This document shows positions 40,701-49,823 of a DNA stretch of 64,000 bases, piece after piece; position 1 is the first letter of the stretch; each line of letters starts with the position of its first letter. The position numbers and the translations under genes were made by a program. The notes below the pieces were generated by a model. The model did not search any database. It saw only the letters and a program-made list of their open reading frames with translations, and had not been told where the DNA came from. This DNA comes from Myxococcales bacterium (GTDB lineage Bacteria > Myxococcota > Myxococcia > Myxococcales > Myxococcaceae): positions 1 through 64,000 of the forward strand of contig JACPVI010000010.1 in the NCBI GenBank assembly GCA_016191815.1. The letters run 5' to 3'.

Positions 40701-43555
40701 TCGCGCGGGACAAGCTGGGCCGGGTGCAGACGATGTCCGCCGACCTCTACGTGGGAGGGCCGGCGCCGGTCTCCTGGCAGAAGTCGCGCGAGGGAGTCTT
40801 CGAGCTGTCGCTCGACAAGAAGAGCTACCAGCCCGGGGAAACCGCCCGCATCATCATCCAGAGCCCGTATCAGAGCGCGCGGGCGCTGGTGATCGTCGAG
40901 GAGCCGTCGGGGAACGCCTACCACTGGCGCGAGGTGAGCGGCGGCAAGGCGGTCTTCGAGCTGCGCGTCGGGTCGCAGCACGTGCCGAACCTGCCGGTGC
41001 ACGTGGCGCTGATGCGCGGCCGGATCGGCGAGGGGAAGGCGGACGACGGCCGGTACAAGCCGGCCACGGTGGCGGCCTCGGTGGATCTGGAGGTGGAGCC
41101 CGTCAAAAACCAGGTGGCGGTCGGCCTCGAGCACCCGGAGGTGGCGCGCCCTGGGAGCAAGGTGGAGGTGGTGGTGACGCTCAAGGACGAGGGCGGGAAG
41201 CCGCTGGGCGGGGAGGTGACGCTGTGGCTGGTGGACGAGGCGGTGCTCTCCCTGGCCAGGGAGGCGACGCTGGATCCGCTGAGCGCGATGGTGGTGCGCA
41301 ACCGGCGGCTCTCCTCGGTCCGCGACAGCCGCAACCTCATCCTGGGCCGGATCGCCGAGCAGGAGGAGGAGCCCGGCGGCGACGGCGAGGAGGAGCAGGA
41401 GGCCACCGGCCGCAAGGTGGTGCGGAAGAACTTCCAGACGGTGCCCTTCTACCAGGCCACCTTGGTGGTGCCGGCTTCGGGGCGCCTCGCGGTGCCGGTG
41501 CAACTCTCGGACGATCTCACCAACTTCAAGGTGCGCGCGGTGGCGGTCTCCGGGGTGCAGCGGTTCGGCCTCAAGCAGACGGTGCTGAGGGTGAGGTTGC
41601 CGGTGATCGTCCAGCCCAAGCTGCCCCGGTTCGTCCGGGCGGGCGACGAGTTCATGGCCGGCGGCATCGCCCGGCTGGTGGAGGGCGCGGAAGGGCCGGG
41701 CACGGTGGAGCTGAAAGTCTCCGGCCCAGCGGACTCCAAGCCGCTGTCTTCGCGCATCGCCCTCACCATGAACAAGCCCGAGAGCGTGCTCGCCAAGGTG
41801 GCGGTGAGGTCGACGGAGCCCGGCCAGCCCTCATCCCTCAAGGTGCGGATGGACGTGACCCGTCTCTCCGACAAGGCGGGCGACGCCTTCGAGGTGACGC
41901 TGCCGGTCTTGCCCGACCGGAGGGTGGAACAGCTCGCCTGGTTCGAGACGCTCTCCGATGGAAAGACGGCGCTCAGGCCGCTGCCGGAGAAGGCCCGGCC
42001 GGGCACCCTCTCCCAGTCACTCCACTTCACCAACCAGCCGGGAGTCCTGGAGCTGGCCTCGAGCCTCGAGTACCTCTCCGCCTACCCTCACGGCTGCCTG
42101 GAGCAGCGGATGAGCCAGGTCTTCCCCGAGCTGGCGCTGGCCGGGCTCCTCAAGAAACTGGAGCTGGACACCCGGCTGACGCCCCAACTGCAGTCGTCGG
42201 TGCGGAGGCTGCTCGATGACTTCGCAGCGCACCAATCGGACTCGGGCCTGTTGTCCTACTGGCCCGGCGGCCCCCCCGACGTGCAGGTGACCGCGCAGGC
42301 GGTGGAGCTGATGGCGCTGGCGCGGCGTGCGGGCTTCCCGGTCGACGAGAAGGTGAAGGCGCGCGCGACCGACTCGCTCCGGCGGGTGTTGCGGAGCGAC
42401 TACCCCGGCCTGCTCGCCGACTACCGCTACAACCAGCAGAGCTCCGCGCTGCGGGCGCTCTCGCGGCTGGGAGAGGTCGACGAGCACTACGCCATCGATC
42501 TCTTCCACCGCCGCGCCGAGATGGACCCCACCAGCGGGGCGGACCTCGCCGTCGCCATGTCCGCCCAGCCGGCGGTCTTCCGGAAGAACCTCGAGGCGCT
42601 GAAGGGAGAGCTGTGGGACTCGGTGATCATCAAGCTCGCCCGGGGGAAGCCCGTCTTCGAGGGAATCAAGCGCCAGCGGCGCTCCTGGGGCTATGGCTAC
42701 CTCGGCTCGGACCCGTCGACGGTGGCGGCGGTCTTCGAGAGCCTGCTGGTGCTCGACCCGGCCGACCAGCGGCACGACCTGATGCGCGACGCGCTCTTGA
42801 GTTACGGCAGCGCCGACCGTGGCTTCGGCTCGACCTTCGACAACCGCCGGGCAATGGCCGCGCTGGCGCTCTACCTCGAGCGGTCCCGGACGTCACAGAA
42901 GCGAGCCACCATCGCCCTCTCCCCCGCAGGCGGAGACCTGTACCTGGACGAGGGCAAGAAGGTGGTGAAGCGCTCCTTCCAGCACGATGGCCCGGTGACG
43001 GTGCGCCTCTCGGGCGGGCCGGTGGGCCTCCGCGGCTCCTACCGCTACCTGCCCGACGCCAAGGGAGACGAGGCCCAGGCGCTCAAGCAAGGCTTCATCG
43101 TCAGCCGCAACGCGACCGTCATCCGTGCTGGCGGCGGCGAGGACACTCACGTCGAGGACAAGGCAGGCAGCACCTTGCGGCTTCTCATCGGGGACATCCT
43201 CGAGCTGCACGCCAAGCTGGTGAGCGACGAGCGGCGGCAGCATGTGGCCCTGGTGGTGCCATTCGCGGCCGGGCTCGAGCCGATGAATCCGGCGCTGGAG
43301 ACTTCCGGTGCCGCCGCCAAGCCCTCGCACGCCGATTCGTTGAGCCCTGCCTACGTGCAGCGGCTCGACGAGGAGGTCCGCTACTACTTCACCGACCTGC
43401 CGCGCGGGACGCACTCCTTCCACTTCCGGGTGCGGGCAACCAGCGTGGGCTCGTTCGTGCACCCGGCTCCCTGGGTCGAGTTGATGTACCGGCAGGAGGT
43501 GCGCGGCCGCGGCGAAGGCATGCGCGTCGAGGTGGCGGCGACAAGTGAGAATTGA
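37751..43555 (+). CDS. Bacterial alpha-2-macroglobulin with thioester
   Basis: 1,934 residues from GTG 37751, which overlaps the giant gene's stop and follows GGAGCC; an in-frame ATG at 37790 is an alternative. Signal sequence near residues 20-40 (LLAAACLLAAAARAQ). Macroglobulin domains include FVFAERPIYRPGETVFLKGFVR and the SDDLTNFKVRAVAVS stretch; the reactive thioester CLEQ starts at C1449 in YPHGCLEQRMS. By family knowledge the protein traps proteases in the periplasm, with PBP1C, encoded next, repairing peptidoglycan. Longer than the E. coli homologue (1,653). Its end overlaps pbpC by 11 bases. Confidence 0.92.
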   Translation: MSATRTKPLSLSRMRGRARARVDQALLAAACLLAAAARAQEYVPADREQRPAGDSVRILPEQFLRGFDPVTVYFPDNVGPGHAHADDGAKFLELSPDWPGAWFWADRKTLQFRPAEPWPALSRFAFEARGARKVLTTMMSAPSSMWPAPGSEGLKPFRVITLTFPQSLPIASLRQMLKLEIRDLPGLADSPRKLVDHYALSQLPRATHRDAATYALTLDEDVPEGKQLLVHVSLALGSEGTTLWTGRASTRTPFHLKAISCGNESFSLVGGASSPKDMALSCGNRGDAPQLVFSETVKDLTLTSLKRLVRLEPSVADLHFQTYGSRVALKGRFVPDTLYKLTVGPSPILDESGRTLRDPGHAEIYFHLGWKAAFLRWQQSTALLESRGPRTLPLAGYGDPRADVRIYRVDPLYLGLWPFPDGPVTVNEQGDPPFPGEEPAARRRPGEHVSVEELEQHIRLLGSPLVSKVVDLPLADKGGTTHFGLEMGALIDPLVGKHRAGTYLVGLRRLAGAPERAYMRVQLTNLSLTTVEDRDRAALVVRTLDTAEPVRGATIVLDGTKKRPPNLGNAPWNRFISLRLTTDESGRASLLPLAEWETIERIYVQSGEDTLVLDPRQPPPRFADNHWSSSSSWLGWLTQAIPPPINDRLLGFVFAERPIYRPGETVFLKGFVRRKVSGELRGLPAQEQKPYRLVVSSPDGQSWPVPIGWTALQGFQGELKEPNLPTGSLTASLYDGQPGSLVAQRSFQIEAYRIPTFEVQITSPSTVRLDGPFKAKAIARYYAGGNVAGQPIAWAVTQRPHHYVPRGREDYLFASSTQFARPSAARPPGTITQQAELDDHGSAELTVNPALDLDGSARIYRFEATVTGPDDNQVSAAQEVKALPPFVMGMKLVRYAEKAAELRPEIIAVGVDDKLLKGQEIQVRLYRRVWHSNLRETHFATGKAQYVTEQQDVRLLEKTVVTEDKPVVPSLPVQEAGVYVVELFARDKLGRVQTMSADLYVGGPAPVSWQKSREGVFELSLDKKSYQPGETARIIIQSPYQSARALVIVEEPSGNAYHWREVSGGKAVFELRVGSQHVPNLPVHVALMRGRIGEGKADDGRYKPATVAASVDLEVEPVKNQVAVGLEHPEVARPGSKVEVVVTLKDEGGKPLGGEVTLWLVDEAVLSLAREATLDPLSAMVVRNRRLSSVRDSRNLILGRIAEQEEEPGGDGEEEQEATGRKVVRKNFQTVPFYQATLVVPASGRLAVPVQLSDDLTNFKVRAVAVSGVQRFGLKQTVLRVRLPVIVQPKLPRFVRAGDEFMAGGIARLVEGAEGPGTVELKVSGPADSKPLSSRIALTMNKPESVLAKVAVRSTEPGQPSSLKVRMDVTRLSDKAGDAFEVTLPVLPDRRVEQLAWFETLSDGKTALRPLPEKARPGTLSQSLHFTNQPGVLELASSLEYLSAYPHGCLEQRMSQVFPELALAGLLKKLELDTRLTPQLQSSVRRLLDDFAAHQSDSGLLSYWPGGPPDVQVTAQAVELMALARRAGFPVDEKVKARATDSLRRVLRSDYPGLLADYRYNQQSSALRALSRLGEVDEHYAIDLFHRRAEMDPTSGADLAVAMSAQPAVFRKNLEALKGELWDSVIIKLARGKPVFEGIKRQRRSWGYGYLGSDPSTVAAVFESLLVLDPADQRHDLMRDALLSYGSADRGFGSTFDNRRAMAALALYLERSRTSQKRATIALSPAGGDLYLDEGKKVVKRSFQHDGPVTVRLSGGPVGLRGSYRYLPDAKGDEAQALKQGFIVSRNATVIRAGGGEDTHVEDKAGSTLRLLIGDILELHAKLVSDERRQHVALVVPFAAGLEPMNPALETSGAAAKPSHADSLSPAYVQRLDEEVRYYFTDLPRGTHSFHFRVRATSVGSFVHPAPWVELMYRQEVRGRGEGMRVEVAATSEN

Positions 43556-45941
43556 CCGCGTCGCATCGAAGCATCGGCGCCGATCTCGACTGCGTTCACT
43601 CTTGGTCGCCGGAGTGCTCCTGTCGCTGGCGGCCGCGATCGCCTTCTGCACCTCGCTCGATGGCCGGCTCCTGGACTACCAGCCCTCCAAGTTGATCCTC
43701 GATCGACGGGGACACTACCTGGGCGAGGTGCCGGGAGAGGGAGAGCAGCTGGGGTACTGGCCGCCGCCGTACGTGTTGCCGCCGAAGATCGTGGTGGCCA
43801 CGCTGGAGACCGAGGACCGCGGCTTCTTTCAACACCCCGGAGTGAGCGTCCGCTCGGTGGGGAGGGCGGCGTGGCAGAACGCGCGCAACGGCCGGGTCAT
43901 CTCCGGAGCCTCCACCATCGCGATGCAGGTGGCCCGGCTCCAGCGAGGCCGCGGACCGCGGACGGCCTTGCGCAAGGCAACCGAGGCAGCAGGCGCGCTG
44001 CTCCTGGTGCACCGCCACGGGCACGAGCGGGTGCTCAGGCAGTACCTCACGGTCGCGCCGTACGGAAACCGCGCCCGCGGGGTGGTCCGGGCCGCCAGGC
44101 TGTACTTCGACAAGCCGGTGGAGGATCTCTCCTGGCTGCAGGCCGCCTTCCTCGCCGGGCTCCCTCAGCAGCCGGGGAAGATGAATCCGTACTCCGAGGA
44201 CGGGCTTCGGCGCGGGCTCGCCCGGGCGCGGCGGATCTTGCGGGCGCTGCACGCGCGCGGGCACCTGAGCGGCGACGAGCTGCGAGTGGCGCTCTCGAGT
44301 GAGCTGGGACTGGTCCCGCTGCCGCACCGGCGCCCGGAGGCGATGCACGCGGTCTTGCACTGGTCCGAGCGCGCGCGCGGCCGGAAGGAGGCCACCCTCA
44401 CCGCGACCTTGGACCTGGGCGTCCAGCGCCAGGTCGCACGCATCCTCGGGAGCAACCTCGCCGCGCTCAGGCCCCTTGGCGCGGGCACCAGCGCCGCCCT
44501 GGTGGTGGACACCTCGAGCGGCGATGTCCTCGCCTACCTGGGCTCGCCGGACTTTTTCTCCGAGGAGGACCGCGGGGCGATCGACTACCTCCAGGTGAAG
44601 CGCTCGCCCGGCTCGGCGCTGAAGCCCTTCATCTACGCGCTGGCGATGGAGCGCGGCAGGTTGACCGCCGCCACCGAGCTGCCCGACACCAGGCTCGAGG
44701 TGCAGTCCGACGATGGCCGCGCCTACCTGCCGGAGAACATCAGCCACAATTACCTCGGGCCGATGCTGGCGCGGCAGGCCTTGGCCAACTCGCGGAACAT
44801 CCCCGCGATGCGGGTGCTCTCCTCGGTGGGGGTGGAGCCGGTGCTGCAGCTACTGGAGCGCGGAGGAGTCTCGGGCGTCTCCTACCAGCCAGACCGCTAC
44901 GGCCTCGGGCTGGCCATCGGAAATCTAGAGGTGACTGTGGAGGAGGCGGCGGCGCTGTACGGCGCGCTCGCCAGCGGAGGCGAGCTGGTCCCCTTCCGGC
45001 GGTTTTCGGACGAGGCGCCCGCGCCTCGGCGCCGGCTCATCTCGAGAGAGGCGGCGCAGATGGTGACGCACATCCTCGCCGACCGGGAAGCGCGCCGGCC
45101 GATGTTCGCCGCCGGAGGCCCGCTGGACTTCGACTACGCGGTGGCGGCGAAGACCGGAACCAGTCAAGGCCACCGCGACGCCTGGGCCATCGGCACCAGC
45201 GACCGGCTGCTGGTGGCGGTCTGGGTGGGAAACCACGACCGGCGACGGATGAACCACGTCACCGGCGCCGGAGCCGCCGCGACCGCGATGCACCGGATCA
45301 TGGACGCGGTGATGCCGCACCGGGAGCCGTACCGTCCGATCGCCTCGGCCTTTCCCTTGCCCGAGCGGTACGCGGCGCGGCAAGTCTGCCCGCTCTCGGG
45401 GAAGCTGGCTGGCCCAAACTGCCCCGAGCGGCGAGAGGAGGCGTTCGCGCCCGGCCTCGAGCCCACCTACGAGTGCTCCTACCACGTGACGATGGCAGTG
45501 GATGCGCGAAACGGCCTCCGCGCCGGCCCGCGCTGCCCGGAGGACTACGTGGTGTACCGCTCGATGCTGTCGCTGCCGGAGGAGTACGACGATTGGGCGA
45601 AGAGCCAGCGGCTCGAGCTGGCTCCGCGGCGGCAGAGCCCTCTTTGCCCGAGCGCACCGCCTGACGAATCGCCCTCGGTGGCCATCGCCGAGCCGAAGGA
45701 CCGCGCCCGTTTCCTCTTCGACCCTAACACCCCCGCAGAGGTCTCCACCTTGCGGCTATCGGCGAAGGTGATTCCGCCCACCGAGCGGGTGGTCTGGCTG
45801 GTGGACGGCGCCCCGGTGGCACGGGTGGGCCATCCGCACGAGCTTCGCTGGCCACTCGAAAAGGGCACTCACGTCATCCAGGCGATGCTGGACGGGCGCC
45901 CGTTCGGCAGCCGCCCGGTGACCGTCGTGGTCGACGACTGA
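43545..45941 (+). CDS. pbpC: Penicillin-binding protein 1C
   Basis: 798 residues from GTG 43545, inside the end of the alpha-2-macroglobulin gene. One N-terminal membrane anchor (residues about 18-36). Glycosyltransferase (GT51) domain with ETEDRGFFQHPG, catalytic Glu at about 90; transpeptidase domain with S357-P-x-x-style nucleophile motif S357-A-L-K360, SRN, and K536-T-G. The last 100 residues are the BiPBP_C-type beta domain of PBP1C. Builds or repairs peptidoglycan. Third gene of the coupled unit beginning at 32514. Confidence 0.93.
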   Translation: MRIDRVASKHRRRSRLRSLLVAGVLLSLAAAIAFCTSLDGRLLDYQPSKLILDRRGHYLGEVPGEGEQLGYWPPPYVLPPKIVVATLETEDRGFFQHPGVSVRSVGRAAWQNARNGRVISGASTIAMQVARLQRGRGPRTALRKATEAAGALLLVHRHGHERVLRQYLTVAPYGNRARGVVRAARLYFDKPVEDLSWLQAAFLAGLPQQPGKMNPYSEDGLRRGLARARRILRALHARGHLSGDELRVALSSELGLVPLPHRRPEAMHAVLHWSERARGRKEATLTATLDLGVQRQVARILGSNLAALRPLGAGTSAALVVDTSSGDVLAYLGSPDFFSEEDRGAIDYLQVKRSPGSALKPFIYALAMERGRLTAATELPDTRLEVQSDDGRAYLPENISHNYLGPMLARQALANSRNIPAMRVLSSVGVEPVLQLLERGGVSGVSYQPDRYGLGLAIGNLEVTVEEAAALYGALASGGELVPFRRFSDEAPAPRRRLISREAAQMVTHILADREARRPMFAAGGPLDFDYAVAAKTGTSQGHRDAWAIGTSDRLLVAVWVGNHDRRRMNHVTGAGAAATAMHRIMDAVMPHREPYRPIASAFPLPERYAARQVCPLSGKLAGPNCPERREEAFAPGLEPTYECSYHVTMAVDARNGLRAGPRCPEDYVVYRSMLSLPEEYDDWAKSQRLELAPRRQSPLCPSAPPDESPSVAIAEPKDRARFLFDPNTPAEVSTLRLSAKVIPPTERVVWLVDGAPVARVGHPHELRWPLEKGTHVIQAMLDGRPFGSRPVTVVVDD

Positions 45942-45978
45942 TCGCCGCGCCCGGATGGCTCCTCTCCCACCGCGACGC

Positions 45979-46425
45979 TCAGCGTGCCAGAGCGAGCCAG
46001 AGAGCCGCCAGGGCGAAGGGAACTCCGATGCCGGTGGACCACACTGCGCGGGTCCACTTGTGGGTCGCCGCGGATCCCGGCGAGCTGGACTCGGCGGCCC
46101 GCGCGCGGGCCAACACGAAGCCGACGCAGGCGAGGTTCGCGGCGGCTGCCACTCCACCGCATCCTACCTTCCAGGCGAGCCAGTCGGGCCACTCGCCACC
46201 ACCCAGCAGGCCGGCGGACGATAAAAGCAGCAGTCCGCTGGACAGGGTGACGAGAATGCCCGGCCCCTCGAGCGCCAGATCCACTGCGCGGTGAAGGCGG
46301 ATCAACGCGGCCCTGCCTTCGGGCGCCCGCTCTCGAGTCAGCGCCAGCTCGAGCACGATGTCCGCGCCGGCTCCGCCGAGCCAGGCGATCAGCCCGATCA
46401 AGTGCACGGCCCGAAGGGCGATCAT
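45979..46425 (-). CDS. DUF2269-like integral membrane protein
   Basis: 148 residues, about four membrane segments (residues 1-25, 48-75, 85-107, 128-147). The N-terminal RAVHLIGLIAWLGGAGADI is the His-containing pattern of small CopD/DUF2269-type membrane proteins. Function unknown. Last gene of the minus-strand heptose cluster, 40 bases after gmhA, and convergent with pbpC. Confidence 0.6.
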   Translation of the reverse strand: MIALRAVHLIGLIAWLGGAGADIVLELALTRERAPEGRAALIRLHRAVDLALEGPGILVTLSSGLLLLSSAGLLGGGEWPDWLAWKVGCGGVAAAANLACVGFVLARARAAESSSPGSAATHKWTRAVWSTGIGVPFALAALWLALAR

Positions 46426-46465
46426 CCTCGAAGCCTACGTCCGCGGCCCTCGTCGAGTCAGCCGG

Positions 46466-47056
46466 TCAGGGCCGGTCCAGCTCGCAGAGCCACTGGGTGA
46501 TGACGTGGATGCACGCCTGGTGGCAGTCCTCCACGATGCCGTAGTTGCGCACCGGAACGTGCAAGCACAGGTCGGCGAGCTGCTTGAGCGCGCCCCCGTC
46601 GAAGCCGACCAGCGCCACCGTGAGGAGGCCCATCTCCCTGGCGGCGCGGCAAGCGGTGAGCACGTTGGGAGAGCTTCCGCTCGAGCTGACCAGCACGAGC
46701 ACATCGCCCTTCTTGCCGAAGTAGCGGACCTGCTGCGCGAAGACGTCCTCGAAGCTCACGTCGTTGCCGAGGGCGGTCAGCAGGCTCGTGTTCGACGAGA
46801 GCGAGCGGCTGAGGAGCGGCCGTCCCTCCTGGAAGGTTCCCTTGCTGGCGTCGCACTCGGAATGGTTGGCGATCGCCGCGCTGCCGCCGTTGCCGGCGAA
46901 GAAGACGGTGGCGCCCCGCTCCCGCGCCTCGCTGAAGACGGCGGCGATCCTCTCCAGCGCCGCGAGATCCAGCTCTTGCGCCGCACGCGCAAACCGCTCG
47001 CGGTAGTCCTGCGCGAAGTCGGCGAAGGAGGGAGCAGCCGGCAGCGGCGCGGCCAT
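46466..47056 (-). CDS. gmhA: Sedoheptulose-7-phosphate isomerase
   Basis: 196 residues, a single SIS domain. FFAGNGGSAAIANHSECD, SSSGSSPNV and the metal/active-site stretch VEDCHQACIHVI match GmhA; the usual length is about 190-200. Converts sedoheptulose 7-phosphate to D-glycero-D-manno-heptose 7-phosphate, the first step of heptose activation. Starts directly after the stop of the glycosyltransferase gene. Its relatives in the pathway lie upstream on the same strand. Confidence 0.9.
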   Translation of the reverse strand: MAAPLPAAPSFADFAQDYRERFARAAQELDLAALERIAAVFSEARERGATVFFAGNGGSAAIANHSECDASKGTFQEGRPLLSRSLSSNTSLLTALGNDVSFEDVFAQQVRYFGKKGDVLVLVSSSGSSPNVLTACRAAREMGLLTVALVGFDGGALKQLADLCLHVPVRNYGIVEDCHQACIHVITQWLCELDRP

Positions 47057-47836
47057 CTAGTGCACCGGGCCGGCGTCGTCCGGCTGGGACGCGACCTGGC
47101 TCACCGCGTCCGGCTGGTCGAACTTCTTCGGCTTGGGGCGCACCAGCGCCTTCACCTGCCGCTCGAGGTTGGCCCGCATCAGCCCCAGCCAGATGAGGTT
47201 CTCGATGCCCACCCGAAACGGCGCCAGCTTCGTCTCGCCCAGCCGCTCGGCGTAGCGAATGGGGAACTCGGTGGCGAGTGCCCCGAACTGCTCGGCGGCG
47301 CGGATCTTGATCTCCTCGGAGAAGTTCCAGGAGTCGCTCACCAGATCCAGCTGGACCCAGGCCTCGCGGCGCATCGCCCACATCCCGCTCAGCACGTCGT
47401 TGAAGTCGCGCAGGAAGACCAGCGAGGCGGCGGCGCTGATCACCCGGTTGCCGAACTTGTTGCGCGGCCTCATCGCTCCCGGGTCGACCAGCGGGAACCG
47501 CGCGCAAGAGGTGAACATCAACCCCTTGGCCAGCACGTGCTCGAGCAGGTCGGGGAGCACACCCAAGGGGTAGGTCCCGTCGCCGTCGGCGCTCACCAAA
47601 AAGTCGCCCTTGGCGGTGTTGAAGCCGGTCTTGAAGGCGCGGCCGTAGCCGCGGCGCAGCTCGGTCACCACGGTGGCGCCGTTCTGCCGGGCGATGTCGG
47701 CGGTGCCGTCGGTGGAGGAGGCGTCGACCACCACCACCTCGTCGACCAGCGAGGGGACCGTGCGCAAGGTATAGGCGATGCCGCGCGCCTCGTTCCAAGT
47801 GGGGATGACGACCGAGACCGAGTGACCCTTGAACAT
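47057..47836 (-). CDS. Family 2 glycosyltransferase (dolichol-phosphate-mannose-synthase-like)
   Basis: 259 residues: GT-A fold with VVIPTWNEARGIAYTL, VVVDASSTDGTADIA, the D-x-D equivalent SADGDGTYP near residue 85, then RNKFGNRVISAAASL and a basic C-terminus. No transmembrane segments. Probably transfers a sugar from a nucleotide donor to a lipid carrier or growing glycan. Ribosome site GCGAGG. It abuts gmhA with no gap, indicating an operon. Confidence 0.87.
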   Translation of the reverse strand: MFKGHSVSVVIPTWNEARGIAYTLRTVPSLVDEVVVVDASSTDGTADIARQNGATVVTELRRGYGRAFKTGFNTAKGDFLVSADGDGTYPLGVLPDLLEHVLAKGLMFTSCARFPLVDPGAMRPRNKFGNRVISAAASLVFLRDFNDVLSGMWAMRREAWVQLDLVSDSWNFSEEIKIRAAEQFGALATEFPIRYAERLGETKLAPFRVGIENLIWLGLMRANLERQVKALVRPKPKKFDQPDAVSQVASQPDDAGPVH

Positions 47837-47887
47837 GAATCCTCGCTGGCTAAGGCGGCCGAGCCGTATCGAGCGGCCGGGCGGCTG

Positions 47888-48529
47888 TCAAGGCTGGGAG
47901 CCGCGCAAAGGCTCGAGCCGCGCGACGAACTGCAGCTCGGAGGGCATCAGCCACCGCCAGGGGAGGTGGTGTACCTCGAAGGGCCAATCCAGCGCGGCCA
48001 TCCGCGCGCCCGCTTTGGCGACGATCTCCGTCCAACGGGCGGGGTGGAAGTAGGTGCCGCGCACCGGCACCGACGCCGAGGCGTTGCCCGCCTTGTCGAG
48101 CCAGAGGAGCAGCTTCTCGCTCAACGGGCCGAAGGCGAAATGATCCTTCACCACCACGCAGGCCCGGCAGACGCGGATGCACTCCGAAAGCAGCGCCTGC
48201 GGATCGCTTGCATGGTGGAGCACGTCGGCGACGGTGACCGCGTCGAAGCTCCGGTCGGCGAACGGCAAGAGCCGGCCGTTGAACTTTCGGACCTCGATGC
48301 AGCGCTCCGGCCGGAGCTGCACCTCGACCCCGAGCACCTGCGTGGCCCCTACCTTCAGCGCGACCTCGGCCGCGGTCGAGCCGTCGCCGCAGCCGACGTC
48401 CAGCACCGAGGAGGCGCGGCCAATCTGCGAGGCCAGCCCCTCGGCGATGCGCCTGTTTCGCGGTACATACACCTGCGTGCGGTGCAGGTGGAACACCGCC
48501 CTCTTGAGTCCGGCCGCCATGCCCAGCAT
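47888..48529 (-). CDS. SAM-dependent methyltransferase (class I)
   Basis: 213 residues from ATG 48529, preceded by GAGGTGAAGCTC. SAM-binding motif I VLDVGCGDGST near residue 40, then GVEVQ, DAVTVADVLHHA. Ubiquinone-biosynthesis-like fold; in this cluster the acceptor is more likely a sugar or lipid-linked glycan, by position only. A longer frame upstream lacks a ribosome site. Confidence 0.82.
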   Translation of the reverse strand: MLGMAAGLKRAVFHLHRTQVYVPRNRRIAEGLASQIGRASSVLDVGCGDGSTAAEVALKVGATQVLGVEVQLRPERCIEVRKFNGRLLPFADRSFDAVTVADVLHHASDPQALLSECIRVCRACVVVKDHFAFGPLSEKLLLWLDKAGNASASVPVRGTYFHPARWTEIVAKAGARMAALDWPFEVHHLPWRWLMPSELQFVARLEPLRGSQP

Positions 48530-48833
48530 GAGCTTCACCTCGGTGCGTCGATCGGATTGGGGCCCGGTTTCGCCAGGCCGGACCCACCCGGGGACTGGTA
48601 GGCGTGCAGGATCGCAGGCCGGCGAGCGCGAGTGGATCGCCACTTGCGGCAGGCACGGCGACCTTTCCGGTCATCGGTTGCCCCCTCGCGCACAGCCGCG
48701 GCCCGCTGGCTCCCTCCTGGCGTGGCCGACGGGCGCCGCTTGATGGCCCCGCATGGCTGGATTGTGGGAAGAGTCACGGTCCCTGCCCTCACCCTTTCCC
48801 TCTCCCGCCAGCGGGAGAGGGGTACTGGCTCGA
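48530..48833. other. Intergenic region with one palindromic element
   Basis: 304 bases between the methyltransferase and hddA, both on the minus strand. It holds the hairpin at 48798-48821 and no gene I can support. Confidence 0.6.
48798..48821 (-). terminator. Perfect CCCTCTCCCGC palindrome, terminator or REP-like element
   Basis: CCCTCTCCCGC (48798-48808), CA, GCGGGAGAGGG (48811-48821): an 11-base arm repeat just 12 bases past the hddA stop. Preceded by CCTCACCCTTT. The same CCCTCTCCCGC..GCGGGAGAGGG unit occurs as a dispersed palindrome in many GC-rich genomes, from general knowledge. It probably ends the hddA transcript, which would leave the methyltransferase-GT2-gmhA genes as a separate unit. 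Confidence 0.6.
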
Positions 48834-49823
48834 TCAGCTCTCCTCAGACATGTAGACCACCTTGCTGCCCCCGCGGTCGAGCCTGAGCGGCAGCTCCTGC
48901 TTGGTGGCCAGCGCCGCGCGGATCGCCGCGTGCGCCGCGGGAGCGGCCGCCACCAAAAGGAAGCCTCCTCCACCCGCGCCCAAGAGCTTCCCGCCCCAGG
49001 CGCCCGCGGCGCGGGCAGCCTCGTACATCGAATCGATCCGCTCGTTGGAGATCCTCGAGGAGATGGCGCGCTTGACCAACCACGCTTCGTGGAGAAGGCG
49101 CCCCACCTCGTCCACCCGCTCCTCCTCGAGCAGCGCCCGCGCGTGCGAGGCCATCTCCACCATCTGCTGGGTGGCGCGGAAGATCCGCTCGTCGCTCTCG
49201 ATCGCCTTCTGCTGCTCGGAGAGGACCAAGGTCGCGGAGCGCACCTCCCCCGTGTAGAACATCAAGAGCGAGGACTGCAGCGCCGCGCGGCACGCCGGGG
49301 TGAGGGTGACCGGCGAGACGTCCACGCTGTCGTCGGGGAAGAAGCGGATGTAGTTCAGGCCGCCGTACGCGCTCGCGTAGTGGTCCTGCTTGCCGATCGG
49401 AGAGGCGAGGTCGCGGATCTCGATCTCGCTGGCCTCGCGCGCCAGCCTCGCGGCGTTGGCGGCCCGCCCGGCGTAGACGTGCATCAGGTGCAAGAGCCCC
49501 ACCGTGAAGGCGCTGGAGGAGCCGAGGCCGGTGCCCGCCGGAACGTCCGCGGTGCTGGTGATCTCCACTCCGCCCGGGATGTCCAGCCGCTGCAACACCC
49601 GCCGGACGATCGGGTGGCGCAGCTCGTCCACCGTGCGCGCCAGCTCGCTCTGCGAGTATTTCACGTGGGTGCTCACGCCGTCGAAGTACGGGTGGGCGGA
49701 GAGGTACATGTACCGGTCGATCGAGGTGGAGAGCACCGCGCCCGGCGAACGCCCGTAGAAGGCGGGCAGATCGCTGCCACCGCCGAAGAAGCTGACGCGG
49801 AACGGAGTGCGGGTGATGATCAT
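48834..49823 (-). CDS. hddA: D-glycero-alpha-D-manno-heptose 7-phosphate kinase
   Basis: 329 residues of the GHMP kinase family: opening RTPFRVSFFGGGSDLPAFY, ATP loop PAGTGLGSSSAFTVGLL near residue 95, and KLLGAGGGGFLL near 283. This set of motifs fits HddA, which phosphorylates heptose 7-phosphate at C1 to the alpha-1,7-bisphosphate (GDP route), as opposed to the RfaE/HldE kinase of the ADP route. Its start overlaps the fused gene's stop (ATGA). Confidence 0.9.
   Translation of the reverse strand: MIITRTPFRVSFFGGGSDLPAFYGRSPGAVLSTSIDRYMYLSAHPYFDGVSTHVKYSQSELARTVDELRHPIVRRVLQRLDIPGGVEITSTADVPAGTGLGSSSAFTVGLLHLMHVYAGRAANAARLAREASEIEIRDLASPIGKQDHYASAYGGLNYIRFFPDDSVDVSPVTLTPACRAALQSSLLMFYTGEVRSATLVLSEQQKAIESDERIFRATQQMVEMASHARALLEEERVDEVGRLLHEAWLVKRAISSRISNERIDSMYEAARAAGAWGGKLLGAGGGGFLLVAAAPAAHAAIRAALATKQELPLRLDRGGSKVVYMSEES

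Noticed and set aside
37775-41503. 1,242-codon minus-strand frame opposite alpha-2-macroglobulin
   Set aside because: Low-complexity composition and no domain; the plus strand encodes a complete macroglobulin here.
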